This document shows positions 1 to 11,163 of a stretch of 64,000 nt of DNA, piece by piece. Source of the stretch: Laguncularia racemosa (taxonomy: Eukaryota > Streptophyta > Magnoliopsida > Myrtales > Combretaceae). The stretch's first letter is position 1. Each line of letters opens with the position of its first letter. The stretch is taken from the NCBI GenBank assembly GCA_037954665.1, contig JBBMOL010000058.1, positions 2,768,928-2,832,927 on the forward strand, read 5' to 3'. The position numbers and the translations under genes were made by a program. Under the pieces are notes generated by a model. The model was not told where the DNA came from. It searched no databases and was given only the letters and a program-made list of their open reading frames with translations.

Positions 1-779
1 CTTTGATATGATCAAGGTGCTGACGATACATCTAGGTTGAGAGTGGGCTCTAATGTTTCTAGACAATGTGGTCACCTTATGGTAGAAGAGATGATCTAAT
101 GCAACTAAGTAAGAAGCCAGAGTAGTTAGGACTTAAAAAAAAAATCCAAGATTGAGTTATGGGCTTAGTTTTGTCCAAGCAATGTTGACCAAGAGGCTTG
201 AGCAAGATTGAGGTAGCCAGAATATAAAGTATCTATCTAGGTATGTGTAGGAGTTCCATAACTACTGTTGAAGATTCCTACTATAAATGATAAGGATGCT
301 ATGTTCACCTTTTGTGATGGGCTATAATAGTGGCCCAAATGGAGTTAAAAAGGTGGGGAGTCTAGACTTTGGCTTAAGTTATAGCTACAACAGAAAGCTT
401 AATAAAGTTTAGGCTCAATGAGCAACCAATGAAAGAGTTAAAAGAAGGTAGCCATGGAATAGGTGAGAGAGCCAAAAAGGAGTTAGACTTTGGCATGGGA
501 AAAAAAGCAACAATGTTTCAGCTTAAAAGTATATGGCTCATATAGAGGAAAGGGACCTACCTTGGAGAATGTCATCCTACTTTTTATATAAAGGGGTACA
601 TAGGGCTAGAGATTGCTTAGTATAAGATCAATTAGTAGGCCTTATTGCTTCAAAAGGAGATCAAGAGGCTTAAGCTAATCTTAAGTTAAGAGTAATGAAG
701 CAATTAGGCTTTATTCAAAGTAAGTTCATTAAGGACTCTAGAAGCCTAATGTATACAAAGGCAATTATGGCTAGTCGAT

Positions 780-1110
780 AGATGAATTCCTTGGTGGATA
801 TTAGAGCGGCCAATCTCTTCATATCTAAAGAGGCAATTGAAAAGTTGGGGCTTAGTATTTGAAAGGGTAAAGGGATGTTGAAGACCATTAACTCAAGGGA
901 AGTTCCTACTACAGGAGTAACCTAGGATGTCGACTTCCAATTATGGCAATGGAAAGGTAAGATAAAACTAAAAGTGATCCCTATAGATGATTATGAGCTT
1001 ATCATTGTCATAGACTTCCTCAATTGAGTTAGTACTCAAATTGCTCTATCAGTAAATTGTATTATCATAATGGAAGAAGGAAAACAAAGTGTGGTCCCAA
1101 GGGATAGAAG
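780..1110 (+). pseudogene. Retropepsin-like protease relic of the chromovirus
   Basis: Conceptual translation gives NLFISKEAIEKLGL, then an E-V-P-T-T-G-V run, W-K-G-K-I-K-L-K-V-I-P and D-D-Y-E-L-I-I-V. This is the fold order of plant Ty3/gypsy aspartic proteases, which normally cut the Gag-Pol polyprotein. The catalytic D-S/T-G triplet has decayed to DIRA, and in-frame stops follow GLSI and GVT. It cannot encode an active enzyme. The call rests on motif order only. Confidence 0.6.
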
Positions 1111-1189
1111 GTACATGTCCTGGACCATGGGGATTTTTAGAAGAAGATCATTAAATGACTCCATGACCCAAGGGAACCTGAGCACTTAG

Positions 1190-1480
1190 ATATCTACCAA
1201 ACATTAGCTAAGGTGGAGGACAAGTTTCATTAGTCGAAGATATTAGAGGATATAGAGGTGTTCATCAAAGCTTGCTCAATGTGTTAGTTAGAGAGGGAGG
1301 AGACCATGGCAACTATTAGAAGGAGAATTCTTAAAATTACTAGACAAGAAGGTGAGAGAGAGGTAAAGAAGATCCTTTAAGAGTGCTTGATACGTAGTAT
1401 AGGTTAACTATCTTACTTAGAGTACTTAGTGAAGTGGAAAGGTCAACCTCTAACTAAAGCAATATAAGAGAACGTAGTAA
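1190..1480 (+). pseudogene. Integrase zinc-binding plus chromodomain relic
   Basis: The reading has Y-Q-T-L-A-K-V-E-D-K-F-H, then E-D-I-E-V-F-I-K-A-C-S-M-C, the HHCC-type zinc-binding arm of a Ty3/gypsy integrase. Within about 150 bases comes EYLVKWKGQPL, the core of a chromodomain that in intact elements steers integration toward marked chromatin. The catalytic DDE core that should lie between them is absent, so this is an internal deletion as well as a pseudogene. Several in-frame stops are present. Confidence 0.65.
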
Positions 1481-1591
1481 AATTTGCACCATTTAAGCAT
1501 TTGGTAAAGTAGTTCTCTAAGGAGTATAAGGCGATAGGGGCATTGCCAGTTGAATTAAGAGAGAATTTCTTGAGCTTAACCTCTAAGCCTA

Positions 1592-2450
1592 TAATGTGCC
1601 TACAATTTGATTGCAAGAACACCAAACTAATTCCACAAAATGCGTGACACCAACAAGCACTTAAACCCTAAAGTTTAACTGATATTCACATAATTTACAA
1701 CGACAATCAATTGTATTTCCGAAATAAAAACAAATGAACAACACAATAGAGTCTAATTTCCAACTAAAATGACATGAACCTTAGATTGGAAAGGAATCCC
1801 TAATTGGCATGAAATATGAGCAAAACAAGAACAAATCCAATCACTCACTAGATATGACACACTAGTAATAATTACAATCAACTTAAGAAATTTGATATTA
1901 CTCACAAATTCTTAAGCCAATCTTGCAACAATTCCACACTTGAAATTGATAAGAGATGAGATTTGCTAGCAAGGACTCTCCTCATAGCAAAGTGTTTGAT
2001 TTTTTTTTTCCAAAATGTCAAAAGTCTGCTACAAACCCTAGTTAACATTTATACTTGCTCCAATTAGGGTTAAAATATCCAAAAAAATACACATATACCA
2101 CTAAGTGGCCGATTTTAACAACAAAATACAAACAAATCATAAGTCCTAAAAATGAGTAAAAAGTGGCCGGTTCAATAATGAAAATACAAGTACAAAAGAT
2201 GGTCTTCAAATGGCTAGTTCATCAAGTCAATTAAGCACATTGCGAACCATTGGATGTGAGTCTAAGGATGTTCCCAATTTGATCATCAACGCATGTTATT
2301 TGGCTATCCCGTAAAGATTGATCAATATACTTGCTATAGTGCAAAAACCAAACATTATTAGGTAAAGAAAATGAACATATGTGGATGTCTTGGATCATAC
2401 AACCAAATCAGGTTCCCCTACTACTAGGACCTCAAGATAGATTCCCATCA
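1592..2450 (-). repeat. A1 3' LTR
   Basis: It matches 6489-7347 end to end at the same length (859 bp), with scattered substitutions. The PPT-like purine run (CCCAAGGAGA on the minus strand, 2451-2460) abuts it, which marks it as the 3' LTR of a minus-strand element. Confidence 0.85.
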
Positions 2451-2499
2451 TCTCCTTGGGCATTTGAAAGATTTGCCCTCAAATCTAGAGGGGTCATCT

Positions 2500-3056
2500 C
2501 TTAGACTGAAACCCAATGCCTTTGTTGACCTATTTGCCTAACTATTAGAAGAATCAGAAGTAGTCCTAATTTATTCTTGGAAAGAGTGCACCTCGAATGG
2601 AGACATAGGCGTCAAGACTATCCGTGACCTACCTTTTCAAAACATATAAGTTTTTTTGAATCCGTCATGTAACACCTTTCTATCAAACATCTAGGGTCTA
2701 CCCAACAATAAATGAAAGGCGCACATAGGAATCACATCACAGATGATCTCATCATGGTATTTCTTTCCTACACTGACTGGCACCTTTGCACTTTGTGTAA
2801 CATGTAGACTATCTCGATTATCCAACTAATGCAATTTGTAAGGGCTAGGATGTAGACAAGTGGCTAGTTGTAATTTATCTACTAATGCAGCTGATATGAT
2901 ATTAGTGTAACTACCACTATCAATGATTAGTACACAAAGGTTACCTCGGATCCTGCAAGATGTGTGGAATATGTTTTCCCTTTGTTTGTCCCTAGCATTT
3001 GGAGATATATTCAAAACCCTATGCAACACATTAATAGTTAAGTAATGTTCACCCAT
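2500..3056 (-). pseudogene. A1 retropepsin-like protease (RVP_2 type), broken
   Basis: The open part (2826-3056) reads YLTINVLHRVLN, then RENIFHTSCRIRGNLCVLIIDSGSYTN. DSG is an intact aspartic-protease catalytic triplet. Downstream the reading continues after stops with the conserved VPVS, CDVIP and LLLGRP segments and a final LTPMSP. The protein would process Gag in virus-like particles. Stops after YKLH and LLGRP make it non-functional as it stands. The same domain is in A2 (about 9760-10250) and A3 (17278-17742). Confidence 0.75.
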
Positions 3057-3059
3057 TTT

Positions 3060-5399
3060 ATCTTCATGTGTCTCAGCGTTCTGATCATCATAGTACTCTT
3101 ACAAAGCCATGGACAGATCCGTAGGCTCGACAGCTTCTTTTTCATCATCTTCTTCTCCTTTGGTGCCCTCCATGACTGTCATTACTCTCTTATTAGGACA
3201 CTATGCAACTATATGTCCAAATCACATGCATTTAAATCATTTAATCTGCACATATTTCCACTAGTTGATCCCGATACAGTCTGCCTAACATCAGGTCCAA
3301 TTACCTCATGCCCTTCTCAGAAATTATTTTCTCTTTGTTTGTGTTAAAGGTATCTCTATCTACTACCCTGATAGGTTCACTTGTTCCCTTTGGCCCACAC
3401 AATTGACCATCAGCCCCCATGGGCCTAGTAGTAGTACTAGGCCTGCTACTAGTAACCCAGAATGGATTGGATCGCCTTTGCCTTTCCACTTTCAAGGCTA
3501 ACTATATAGCCTCATCAAGTGTACTATATCCCTAAAGCTCAACAACATAAGCTATCTCATACTTCAACTAGATACAAAATGTGCTAGGGTTTGCTTAGGA
3601 GGCTCTACTGACCCACATCTAATCATTAAAGTTTCAAACTCATGCACATAATCATCCACTATTTTGCCTCCCTATCTTAAGGTCTATAGACGCATAAACA
3701 GTTCCTACCTATAATGCTCAGAAATGAAACTCTTCCTCAAAACCCTTTTCATGTCTCTTCAGGTATGAATTTTAACCTCTCCATCCCTCCGCCTACTGAT
3801 CACTAAATTTTTCCACCACAAGGCAGCATACCCTATGAACTCAATAGTAGCAAGTCGAACTCTGATGTTATCATCTATCTCATAATACTCAAAAAGGCCC
3901 TCAACCTTATCCTCCCAATCCAGATAATCATCCGCTAAACCCCTGCCATCAAATGAACGCATCTACAGCTTCACATATTCTAGACTCCTAGTGATAGGAA
4001 TTAAAATCCGACAAGGCATATCATTAAGGCAAGAACTAAAGGATTTCGAATCTTGGCGATGAGGGCCCATTTTAAGTAAATCGATCTTGGAATTATTTGT
4101 TTACTAACCTCTTTTATCTTATTAATGTATTATATATTCCAATAGGCACACTTATCATATTTTATAGGGCGACGGACAAACTCACTCAAACTCAGCTTGT
4201 GGGTTATCCATGGACCGACCTGAATCGGCGATGAGTTGGGCCGACAAATCCTATGGAAGAGCTCGCATGATGAAGACTATTTTCTTTTATTTTGCAATTG
4301 TTATTTGGACTATTTTATGTTGTATTTTCTTTTGGGACACTTTCATTTTTTATTGTAATTGTCATTTAGGACCGACCACCTTAAAAGTGGCATAGTTGTA
4401 ATTTTGTGCATTTTCTAACCCTAAAGGGAGCAAGTATAAATACTTGCTTATAGTAGGGTTTGAGGGAGGCTAAAATTTTCAGAATTATCTTCATATTTTC
4501 GTGAGAGGGCTTAGGGTTTCCCTAGATCCAATTTCTCTTATCAATTTCAACTTCCAAGAGTTGAAATTGTGGTGAGTGCAACAAAGGGTAATTGTGAGTA
4601 ATATCAATTCCTTCTTTGTTATGTTTCCTTTTCATCACTAGTGAGTCCTATCTAGGGTTGACTTGGATGTTCTTGGTCAGATTTTTTATTGCAATTGTGA
4701 TCAATTATCATGTTATAAGATTTAATGGTTTTTAGCATTGGTTATCATCATCAATTTTATTGAATCATTATTGACGTGAATTTTCATTGTGGAAAGAGGA
4801 GAATCGTGGAATTGAAACTTGTCATCTTGGTGTAATTCACGTGGATTTCACTTGTTTTTATTGTTAATTGGTGAAGTTTATCCTTGTTGGATTGTTGATT
4901 GCATCTTTGAACCTTTGGATTTCATCAAATTTCCATTAAGGTTCACACAATTTCCTAGTCCAATTGAACCGTTCATATGCTTGAGTTGAGATTGTTTCTT
5001 TGATTCATTTGCATGTGCTTGGGCTTAGTTTTGAGCACATCACCTAGGTGGCCTGAAATCGCTGTTTAGGAAAAGATTGACCCTAAAGTTATCATCCCTC
5101 TCCTCCTAAAAGACATGATGATCTCTTTCTACTCTCTTTCCCATGTTTCCTCCTCTTACTACTCCCTCTCCTTGAACATTTTGTAGAGCTACTCTAGGTG
5201 GTGGTACCTGAGGATTTGCCATTGGTGATTGTGGCATTGTCATCCTATCAATCCTTATTGCTAGTGTAGCAACAATGATGGTGAGGTCCTGAAGCTATTC
5301 CTCTAAAGTTCTCCCTTCTGCAGTATGATGACCCTGTCTTTCTTCAACTTGGCTATTGTTCTCATTGCTAATGCCTCCATTTACACTATCATTTGACAT
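3060..5399 (-). pseudogene. A1 gag, broken and split by a solo LTR
   Basis: The gag start codon reads leftward from 5399 (MSNDSVNGGIS), matching the gag starts of A2 (8499) and A4 (45178). The N-terminal part runs to 5043, is interrupted by the solo LTR at 3992-5042, and resumes at 3987 with the retrotransposon-gag core (WEDKVEGLFEYYEI, ALWWKNLV) at 3759-3962. Frameshifts and stops occur further on, and some of the zinc-knuckle region seems lost. Gag would form the particle shell and bind element RNA. Confidence 0.75.
3992..5042 (+). mobile_element. Solo LTR of family A (A3-type LTR)
   Basis: This 1051-bp sequence begins TGATAGGAAT and ends CACATCA, and matches the A3 LTRs (14991-16025, 18268-19302). 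Perfect 5-bp duplications CCTAG lie at 3987-3991 and 5043-5047. No internal region is present, so it is a solo LTR left by LTR-LTR recombination. It sits inside the gag of A1, in opposite orientation, so it is younger than A1. A TATA-bearing inverted repeat lies at 4430-4447. Confidence 0.92.
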
Positions 5400-6470
5400 G
5401 TCTATAGGTGTGATTTGTTGATGTACAAATAGTTTAAAACAATTGCATCACTCTCCCTTCACCATACAACACTTCACTTGCCACAACAATCTACTTACCT
5501 ACAAAACAATCACAACTCTATTTAACTTCACACACCACGTTAACAACACACACGCACTTGTACACCCATGGTGCAACAAGTCACCAATGCAACAAATACT
5601 TCTCTACACTTCAGTTATAGTAAAATAAATGAAAGCGCAATGAAACACTTCCAAGTAGTAAGTTATTGGATTCAACTAAGCAAGTATTTTAAGTAACAAT
5701 ACTTAATAACTTTCACACTTAAATGCTTGTTTTGAAATTCAAACTTCACTACTTAACTCTCTTTTCTAGTCACAGCACACACACTATCTCCACGTGCAGC
5801 ACCTTCCTCACACACAACTCCACAACAATTCACACCGCTACACACACTACACGCTCACACGGTGCAATTTCAATCACCACTACATGCACAACACCTCACT
5901 TACGGTGCAACACCCTTTAACTCAATATATACAACACAAACTCCACCAATTCAATACTCCCTTACACCACCACACATACACACACAAACACAGCAACAAT
6001 TCAAATTAACACCCTTAATGCAACTTTCCCCACAAATGGTAAGAATCAATTTCAAATTCAAGTGAAATACAATCAATACCACTCAAAAACTACTTCAAAC
6101 TTAATGGATGTGTATGAATTCAAATGATTTCCTTTTTTCCACACAAGCTCAAATTAGGAAATTGTACACTTCCACTTCCAAAATACATAAGGAAGACGCA
6201 TGGCACACTCTACAAGTTACTTCAAATTATGGAATTCAAATTCAAATAACTTTCCCTTCTTCCACACACAAGGAGCTCGCAGCAAGGTATTGATTACTAA
6301 AGATCAAATCTGAAATTCTACTCCCAATTTCGCAACAAGAAGTATTCCACGGCATAATTCACACACAACTACTTCAACTCCTCTTCAATCAACAACAAGT
6401 ATGAAATGGATGAACAAGAACCCTAATTCCCCAAATCAGTAATTGCAAAATTCCTTCTTAAAAAACCAAT
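5400..6470 (-). other. A1 5' leader between PBS and gag
   Basis: About 1.07 kb of CA-rich sequence (plus strand) separates the PBS from the gag start. It has no coding relic that I recognise. It shares blocks in reverse orientation with the A3 leader (16045-17277), for example the segment around 5722-5745 against 16415-16430. Short frames in this stretch are low-complexity artefacts. Confidence 0.6.
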
Positions 6471-6488
6471 GTTCTGATACCCAAAAGA
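6471..6488 (-). promoter_or_regulatory. A1 primer-binding site (tRNA-iMet type)
   Basis: On the minus strand, directly after the LTR terminus ..CATCA, the sequence is TCTTTTGGGTATCAGAAC. It resembles the plant initiator-Met tRNA complement TGGTATCAGAGC with an inserted G and one change, so priming is probably weakened. Confidence 0.8.
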
Positions 6489-7347
6489 TGATGTGCTTAC
6501 AATTTGATTGCAAGAACACCAAACTAATTCCACAAAATGCGTGACACCAATAAGCACTTAAACCCTAAAGTTCAAATGATATTCACGCAATTTACATTGA
6601 CAATCAATTGTATTTCCGAAATAAAAACAAATGAACAACACAATAGAGTCCAATTTCTAACTAAAATGGCATGAACCTTAGATTGGAAAGGAATCCTTAA
6701 TTGGCATGAAATATGAACAAAACAAGAACAAATCCAATTACTCACTAGATATGACACACTAGTAATAATTGGAATCAACTTAAGAAATTTGATATTACTC
6801 ACAAATTCTTAAGCCAATTTTGCCACAATTCTACACATGAAATTGATAAGAGATGAGATTTGCATGCAAGGACTCTCCTCATGGCAAAGTGTTCAATATT
6901 TTCAAGATGTCAAAAAGTCCCCTACAAACCCTAGTTAGTAAGTATTTATTCTTGCTCTAATTAGGGTTAAAATGTCCAAAAAATTACACATATGCCACTA
7001 AGTGGCCAGTTTTAACAACAAAATACAAACAAATCATAAGTTCTAAAAATGAGTAAAAAGTAGCCGGTTCAATAATGAAAATACAAGTACAAAAGATGGT
7101 CTTCAAATGGCCGGTTCTTCAAGTCAATTGAGCACATTGCGGACCATTAGATGTGAGTCTAAGGATGTTCCAAATTTGATCATCAGTGAATGTTATTTGG
7201 CCATCCCGTAAAGACTAATCAATGTACCTGCTATAGTGCAAAAACCAAACATTATTAGGTAAAGAAAATGAACATATGTAGATGTCTTGGATCATAAAAC
7301 CAAATCAGGTTCCCTTACAGCTGGGACCGTAGGATAGATTCCTATCA
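6489..7347 (-). repeat. A1 5' LTR
   Basis: Partner of 1592-2450, 859 bp, with TGAT..ATCA termini on the plus strand. The PBS lies to its left, so this is the 5' (promoter) LTR of the minus-strand element. Confidence 0.85.
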
Positions 7348-7478
7348 GCCCATCTTCCTGTCTTGTAGATGTATATAGAAGTCTACCAAGTGTAAAGCTT
7401 ACGACTAAAGCCTAACCCATTTATAAAAATGTTCCTAAAAGGATTCGAATGCTTTGGTAGGTAAGGGTGGTTAGATAG

Positions 7479-8046
7479 TGATGGGAATTAAATCATGTCA
7501 CTTACAAGTCATTCGATGGAAGATTCAAATTACACGAACCGATGAAGAACCATACTAAGCTGGCCATAAAATTGATGGCATCTAACGACTTTGGAATCTA
7601 AGCCCACCATGTAGGCCGGCGGCCTTCATTCCAAAGCCAACGACTTATGTAGGCGAGTCGGTTGAAATCTTGTGACTTTTCACATTTTGTTGTCTTTTGC
7701 TATATATATGTTATATTGTAGGGATTGAGGGACTTTTGATCATTTGAGAAATTGCATATTGAAGTTGATCTTCATTTTACTCTTATTAATCCATGGGATT
7801 GTGGCAAGTGACGGTATTGGATTGTTGTGCATAATATCAATAAATTCGTACTAAGACTACTGTCTTGCTAGTGCATTATATCTGTTAAGCATTTAAGGTT
7901 TATTGTTCATTAATTCAATTGTTGGTTTCGATTATTATGGATTGTTGCCTAGGAATTAGAATCATCAAATTATATACTCATTTGTGTTGTATCATCTTTT
8001 GGTATCAAAGCAATCGTTTGATTATAAAATCATTTGTGTCGCATCA
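7479..8046 (+). repeat. A2 5' LTR (internally deleted)
   Basis: It begins TGATGGGAAT and ends GCATCA. Near its end it contains a second PBS-like motif (8000-8011), also kept in the 3' LTR, so that motif is part of the LTR. It is 568 bp against 677 bp for the partner. Confidence 0.85.
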
Positions 8047-8051
8047 TCTTT

Positions 8052-8064
8052 TGGTATTAGAGCT
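8052..8064 (+). promoter_or_regulatory. A2 primer-binding site (tRNA-iMet type)
   Basis: TGGTATTAGAGCT follows the LTR terminus by five bases. It differs by one base from the plant initiator-Met tRNA complement TGGTATCAGAGC. Confidence 0.85.
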
Positions 8065-8498
8065 CAGATTGAAAAAGGCATTATGACTATTGAAATTCCT
8101 TTGAGAAATTAAGGTTTTGAGATTGTGAATTTGTGTTATGGTAGATTTTTATCGAATTGAGGTTGTACATGGATTGTCAAATTGGTTTGTGTTGTTGCTG
8201 TGTGATTCAATTTAGATTTGTTCTTAGAATTACATATTTAATTGAAATTAAGGTTTTCTTCGTTATTGTTGTGGTTTGTGTAATTCTATTGTCGTGGGTT
8301 TTGGATTTTATTGTAAGATTGATTAATAGAATCGGAGTTGGTTACTATTGTTGTTGTTGTGTATCTTTGTTGTACTGTCATTGTGCTGGTTTTTGAGTTG
8401 GGATGTGAGCAGAGATTGTTATTGGGATTTTGTTGTTGGGGATTATTGCAGTGATTGTGATTTGTGAATTCTATGTTAAGTTGCAATTTCTGTTGAGT

Positions 8499-9690
8499 AT
8501 GTCGAATGATAGTATCAATGGAGGAATCGAGAATGAGGCTAATAGTCAAGTTGGCAGAGGCGTTCAAGGTCTTCGTGTTGTAAGTGGAAGAACTTTAGAA
8601 GAACAATTGTAGGATCTAACCACTATGGTTGCTAACATAGCAACACGGGTCGATCAAATGACCTTACCCCAATAGCTAGTTGTAAATCTACAGGTTCCCC
8701 CACTTAGGTAGCCCTTAATGCTATAGGTAGAGAAGCAAGAAACAAGGACAAATAGGTTAGAAGAGAGTATCATGCTTATAGGCAGGAAAGGGATGATAAC
8801 TTTGGGGATGAACTTTATCCTAACCATGGGTTTAGACCGCCTAGGGGTCTAGAGTATGTAAAATTGCAGATGCCTTTATTTGCTAAAATGAGGTCTGTAG
8901 AGGATTACCTTAATTGGGAAGATAAGGTAGAAGGACTCTTTGAGTGCTATGAGATTAATGATCATACATGAGTTCGTCTAATAGCGATTGAGTTTAAAAG
9001 TTATGTTACCTTATGGTAGAAGAACTTTGTGGCCAATAGGAGGAGAGATGGTGATGTTGAGATTCATACATATCAAGAGATGAAAAGGGTGCTGACGAAG
9101 AGATTTGTTCCAAAGCATTACAAGCATGAACTATTCATGCATCTCCAGACCTTGAGACAAGGCTGTAAAACTATGGATGAATATGTCTAAGAATTTAAGG
9201 TGCTCATGATTCGTTGTGGAACCATTGAACATCCTAAGTAGACTATGGCACGATTTGTGTCAAGACTGAAATATGAGATTGCTTGTATAGTGGAGCTGCA
9301 GCAGTATGACACTTTTGACGAGGCTATCCAGTTGGCTTTAAATGTTGAGAGACAGAGGTGCTTTAATCCATATAGAGCATCGAGTAATAGATATAGATCC
9401 ACTACTAAGTTACATGGGTTGGATAGTCAACAAGTTGAAAAAGGGGAAATTGATAAGGCTGTGGAATCAAATGCAACTGTTACTGATAAAGAGAGGAAAA
9501 GTTCTAGAAAAGGCAAAGCAATTGTTGGGGCTGATATCAAACAAATAGTGCTAGGGTCATCAAGTGGGAAGATTCGTCAAACCCAATGCTTCAAATGCAT
9601 GGGCTTTGGACACATGGCTGCTTAGTGTCCTAACAAAAGGGTGATGACTACTGTGGAGGTGGAAAGTAAAGATGACAAGAAAGAGGTACT
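8499..9690 (+). pseudogene. A2 gag, broken
   Basis: The start reads MSNDSINGGIENEANSQV. After the first stop (after LEEQL) the frame continues with the gag core (YLNWEDKVEGLFECYEI, then IHTYQEMKRVLTKRF) and a second conserved block (MARFVSRLKYEIACIVELQQYD) that is open over 9245-9625. A zinc knuckle C-F-K-C-M-G-F-G-H-M-A-A-stop-C lies at about 9587-9630; a stop sits between the histidine and the last cysteine. In intact elements this knuckle packages the RNA. At least six stops are present. Order and spacing match A1 and the orphan gag at 19303-20207. Confidence 0.8.
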
Positions 9691-9719
9691 TAAGCCAACA
9701 TATTTATCAATAGTGCTAA

Positions 9720-10300
9720 AGGATATTATGAGGATCCAGATGCTGAGGTACATGAGGTTAAGGGTAATGATCAATATCTGGCCATTAATGTGTTGCATAG
9801 GGTAATGACTACATCTTTATATATTGAAAACGTTTAGAGGGAAAACCTATTCCATATTCCTTACAAGGTCCAAGGTAATATTTGTACCCTTCTTAGTGAT
9901 GGTGGTAGTTGCACCAATGCTATAGCTATTGCATTAGTGAATAAACTGCAACTAGTCACTACACCGCATCATAGGCCCTATGAATTACACTAATTGAGCG
10001 AATGAGGCAATCTACATGTCACTTAGAAGGCTAAGGTGCCAATCAGCATAAGGAAAAGGTACCAGGATGTAGTTGATTGCGATGTTCTCCCTATGTACGC
10101 ATCATATATATTATTGGGTAGACTTTGGTTATTTGACAAGAGACAACTGCATGATGGGTTTAGAAACACCTATGTGTTTTAGAAAGATGGTAAACCGATT
10201 GTTCTAAGTCCTATGTCACCAACTAAGGTGCACGAAGCCCAAAAGCAGATTAATAAAGCCACTAACAAGAAGTCCTTATTAGTGAAGAGGAAGGAATTAA
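9720..10300 (+). pseudogene. A2 retropepsin-like protease, broken
   Basis: The reading has QYLAINVLHRVM, RENLFHIPYKVQGNIC, then SDGGSCTN as the catalytic loop (DGG instead of DSG/DTG), VPISIRKRYQD, CDVLPMYASYILLGR and VLSPMSP. Stops interrupt it at about five places. It is the same protein as the A3 frame at 17278-17742. The coding relic ends well before the PPT, with nothing resembling reverse transcriptase following. Confidence 0.75.
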
Positions 10301-10472
10301 GAGACGACCTGAATAGATTGAATCAACTACAGGTAATTCAGAAGTCTTTAAGGCAGCCATGACTTCAAGATAACAAACAATTACAGAACAAAATTTTCGG
10401 TCTAGGGGATTCTCATAAATGCATAGATAAAATAGAGGAACCACTAGATTTGAGGACAAATCTTCCATAGGT

Positions 10473-10481
10473 CCGAGGAGA
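10473..10481 (+). promoter_or_regulatory. A2 polypurine tract
   Basis: CCGAGGAGA directly precedes the 3' LTR. The same nine bases precede the A3 3' LTR (18259-18267). This would prime plus-strand DNA synthesis. Confidence 0.8.
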
Positions 10482-11158
10482 TGATGGGAATCCAATCACA
10501 TCGCTTACAAGTCATTCGATGGAAGATTCAAATTACATGAAAAATGAAGAACCATTCTAAGCCAACCATAAAAGTCGACTGCGTACACCTTTAGATCGAC
10601 CTTAAGGCCGGCGGCTTAGAAGATAAGCCAGTCTCCATAGTCGGTGGCTTAAGTCTCTAAAGCTAACGACTTTAGAATCTAAGACAACCATCTAAGCCAG
10701 CAACGTATAATGTAAGGCCAATGGCCTTCATTCCAAAGCCAACGGCTTATGTAAGCGAGCTGGTTGAAATCTTGTGACTTTTCACATTTTGTTTTCCTTT
10801 TCTATATATATGTTATATTGTAAGGATTGAAGGACTTTTGAACATTTGAGAAATTGCATATTGAAGTTGATCTTCATTTTACTCTTATCAATCCGTAGGA
10901 TTGCGGCGAGTGATGCTATTAGATTATTGTGCGTAATATCAACAAATCCATACTAGGACTACTTTCTTGCTAGTGTGTCATATTCAATAAGGGTTTAGGG
11001 TTTATTATTCATTATTGTTTGTTAATTCGATTGTTGGTTTTGATTACTATGGATTGTTACCTAGGAATTGGAATCATCAAATTATATACTGATTTATGTC
11101 GTATCATCTTTTGGTATTGGAGCAATCGTTTGATTATAAAATCATTTACGTCGTATTA
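10482..11158 (+). repeat. A2 3' LTR
   Basis: It is 677 bp, begins TGATGGGAAT and ends in a mutated terminus TATTA where the 5' LTR has CATCA. It is followed at once by the GATAG target duplication. It carries a cluster of GGCCGGCGGCTTA / AGCCAACGGCTTA-like motifs at about 10600-10750. Confidence 0.85.
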
Positions 11159-11163
11159 GATAG

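Larger units (their letters stand above)
1..1591 (+). mobile_element. Decayed Ty3/gypsy chromovirus remnant
   Basis: Three coding relics lie in order on the plus strand, all broken by stops and frameshifts. Around 285-450 there is gag-like sequence (AMFTFCDGL followed by a degenerate W-P motif). A retropepsin-like stretch lies at about 790-1110, and integrase zinc-binding plus chromodomain relics at about 1190-1480. Reverse transcriptase and RNase H, which should separate protease from integrase, are missing, so the copy is internally deleted. Retropepsin followed by a C-terminal chromodomain (EYLVKWKGQPL) is the signature of plant chromoviruses. The right end was cut by insertion of element A1 at 1592; more flank may survive at 7348-7478 and 11159-11400. 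The start lies outside the window. Confidence 0.7.
1592..7347 (-). mobile_element. Family A element A1: gag-protease-only LTR retrotransposon
   Basis: Two direct repeats of 859 bp each (1592-2450 and 6489-7347) bound an interior with a tRNA-iMet-type PBS at the right and a PPT at the left, so transcription runs on the minus strand. LTR termini are TGAT..ATCA (left copy mutated to TAAT). The flanks GCCTA (1587-1591) and GCCCA (7348-7352) look like a 5-bp target duplication with one mismatch. Without the nested solo LTR the interior is about 3 kb: a 5' leader, gag and protease, then PPT. No reverse transcriptase, RNase H or integrase is visible. It inserted into the chromovirus remnant. Confidence 0.85.
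7479..11158 (+). mobile_element. Family A element A2: gag-protease-only LTR retrotransposon
   Basis: The 5' LTR (7479-8046) and 3' LTR (10482-11158) are flanked by perfect GATAG duplications (7474-7478 and 11159-11163). The interior of 2435 bp holds PBS, gag, protease and PPT, and no RT, RNase H or integrase. The 5' LTR is about 110 bp shorter because it lacks a block of repeated AAGCCAACGGCTT-like motifs kept in the 3' LTR. Coding parts carry many stops, so it is an old copy that could only have moved with enzymes supplied in trans. Confidence 0.88.

Noticed and set aside
8000..8064. TGGTATCAGAGC-like motifs as possible tRNA genes
   Set aside because: They are PBS sequences complementary to the tRNA 3' end, next to LTR termini. 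No tRNA arms surround them.
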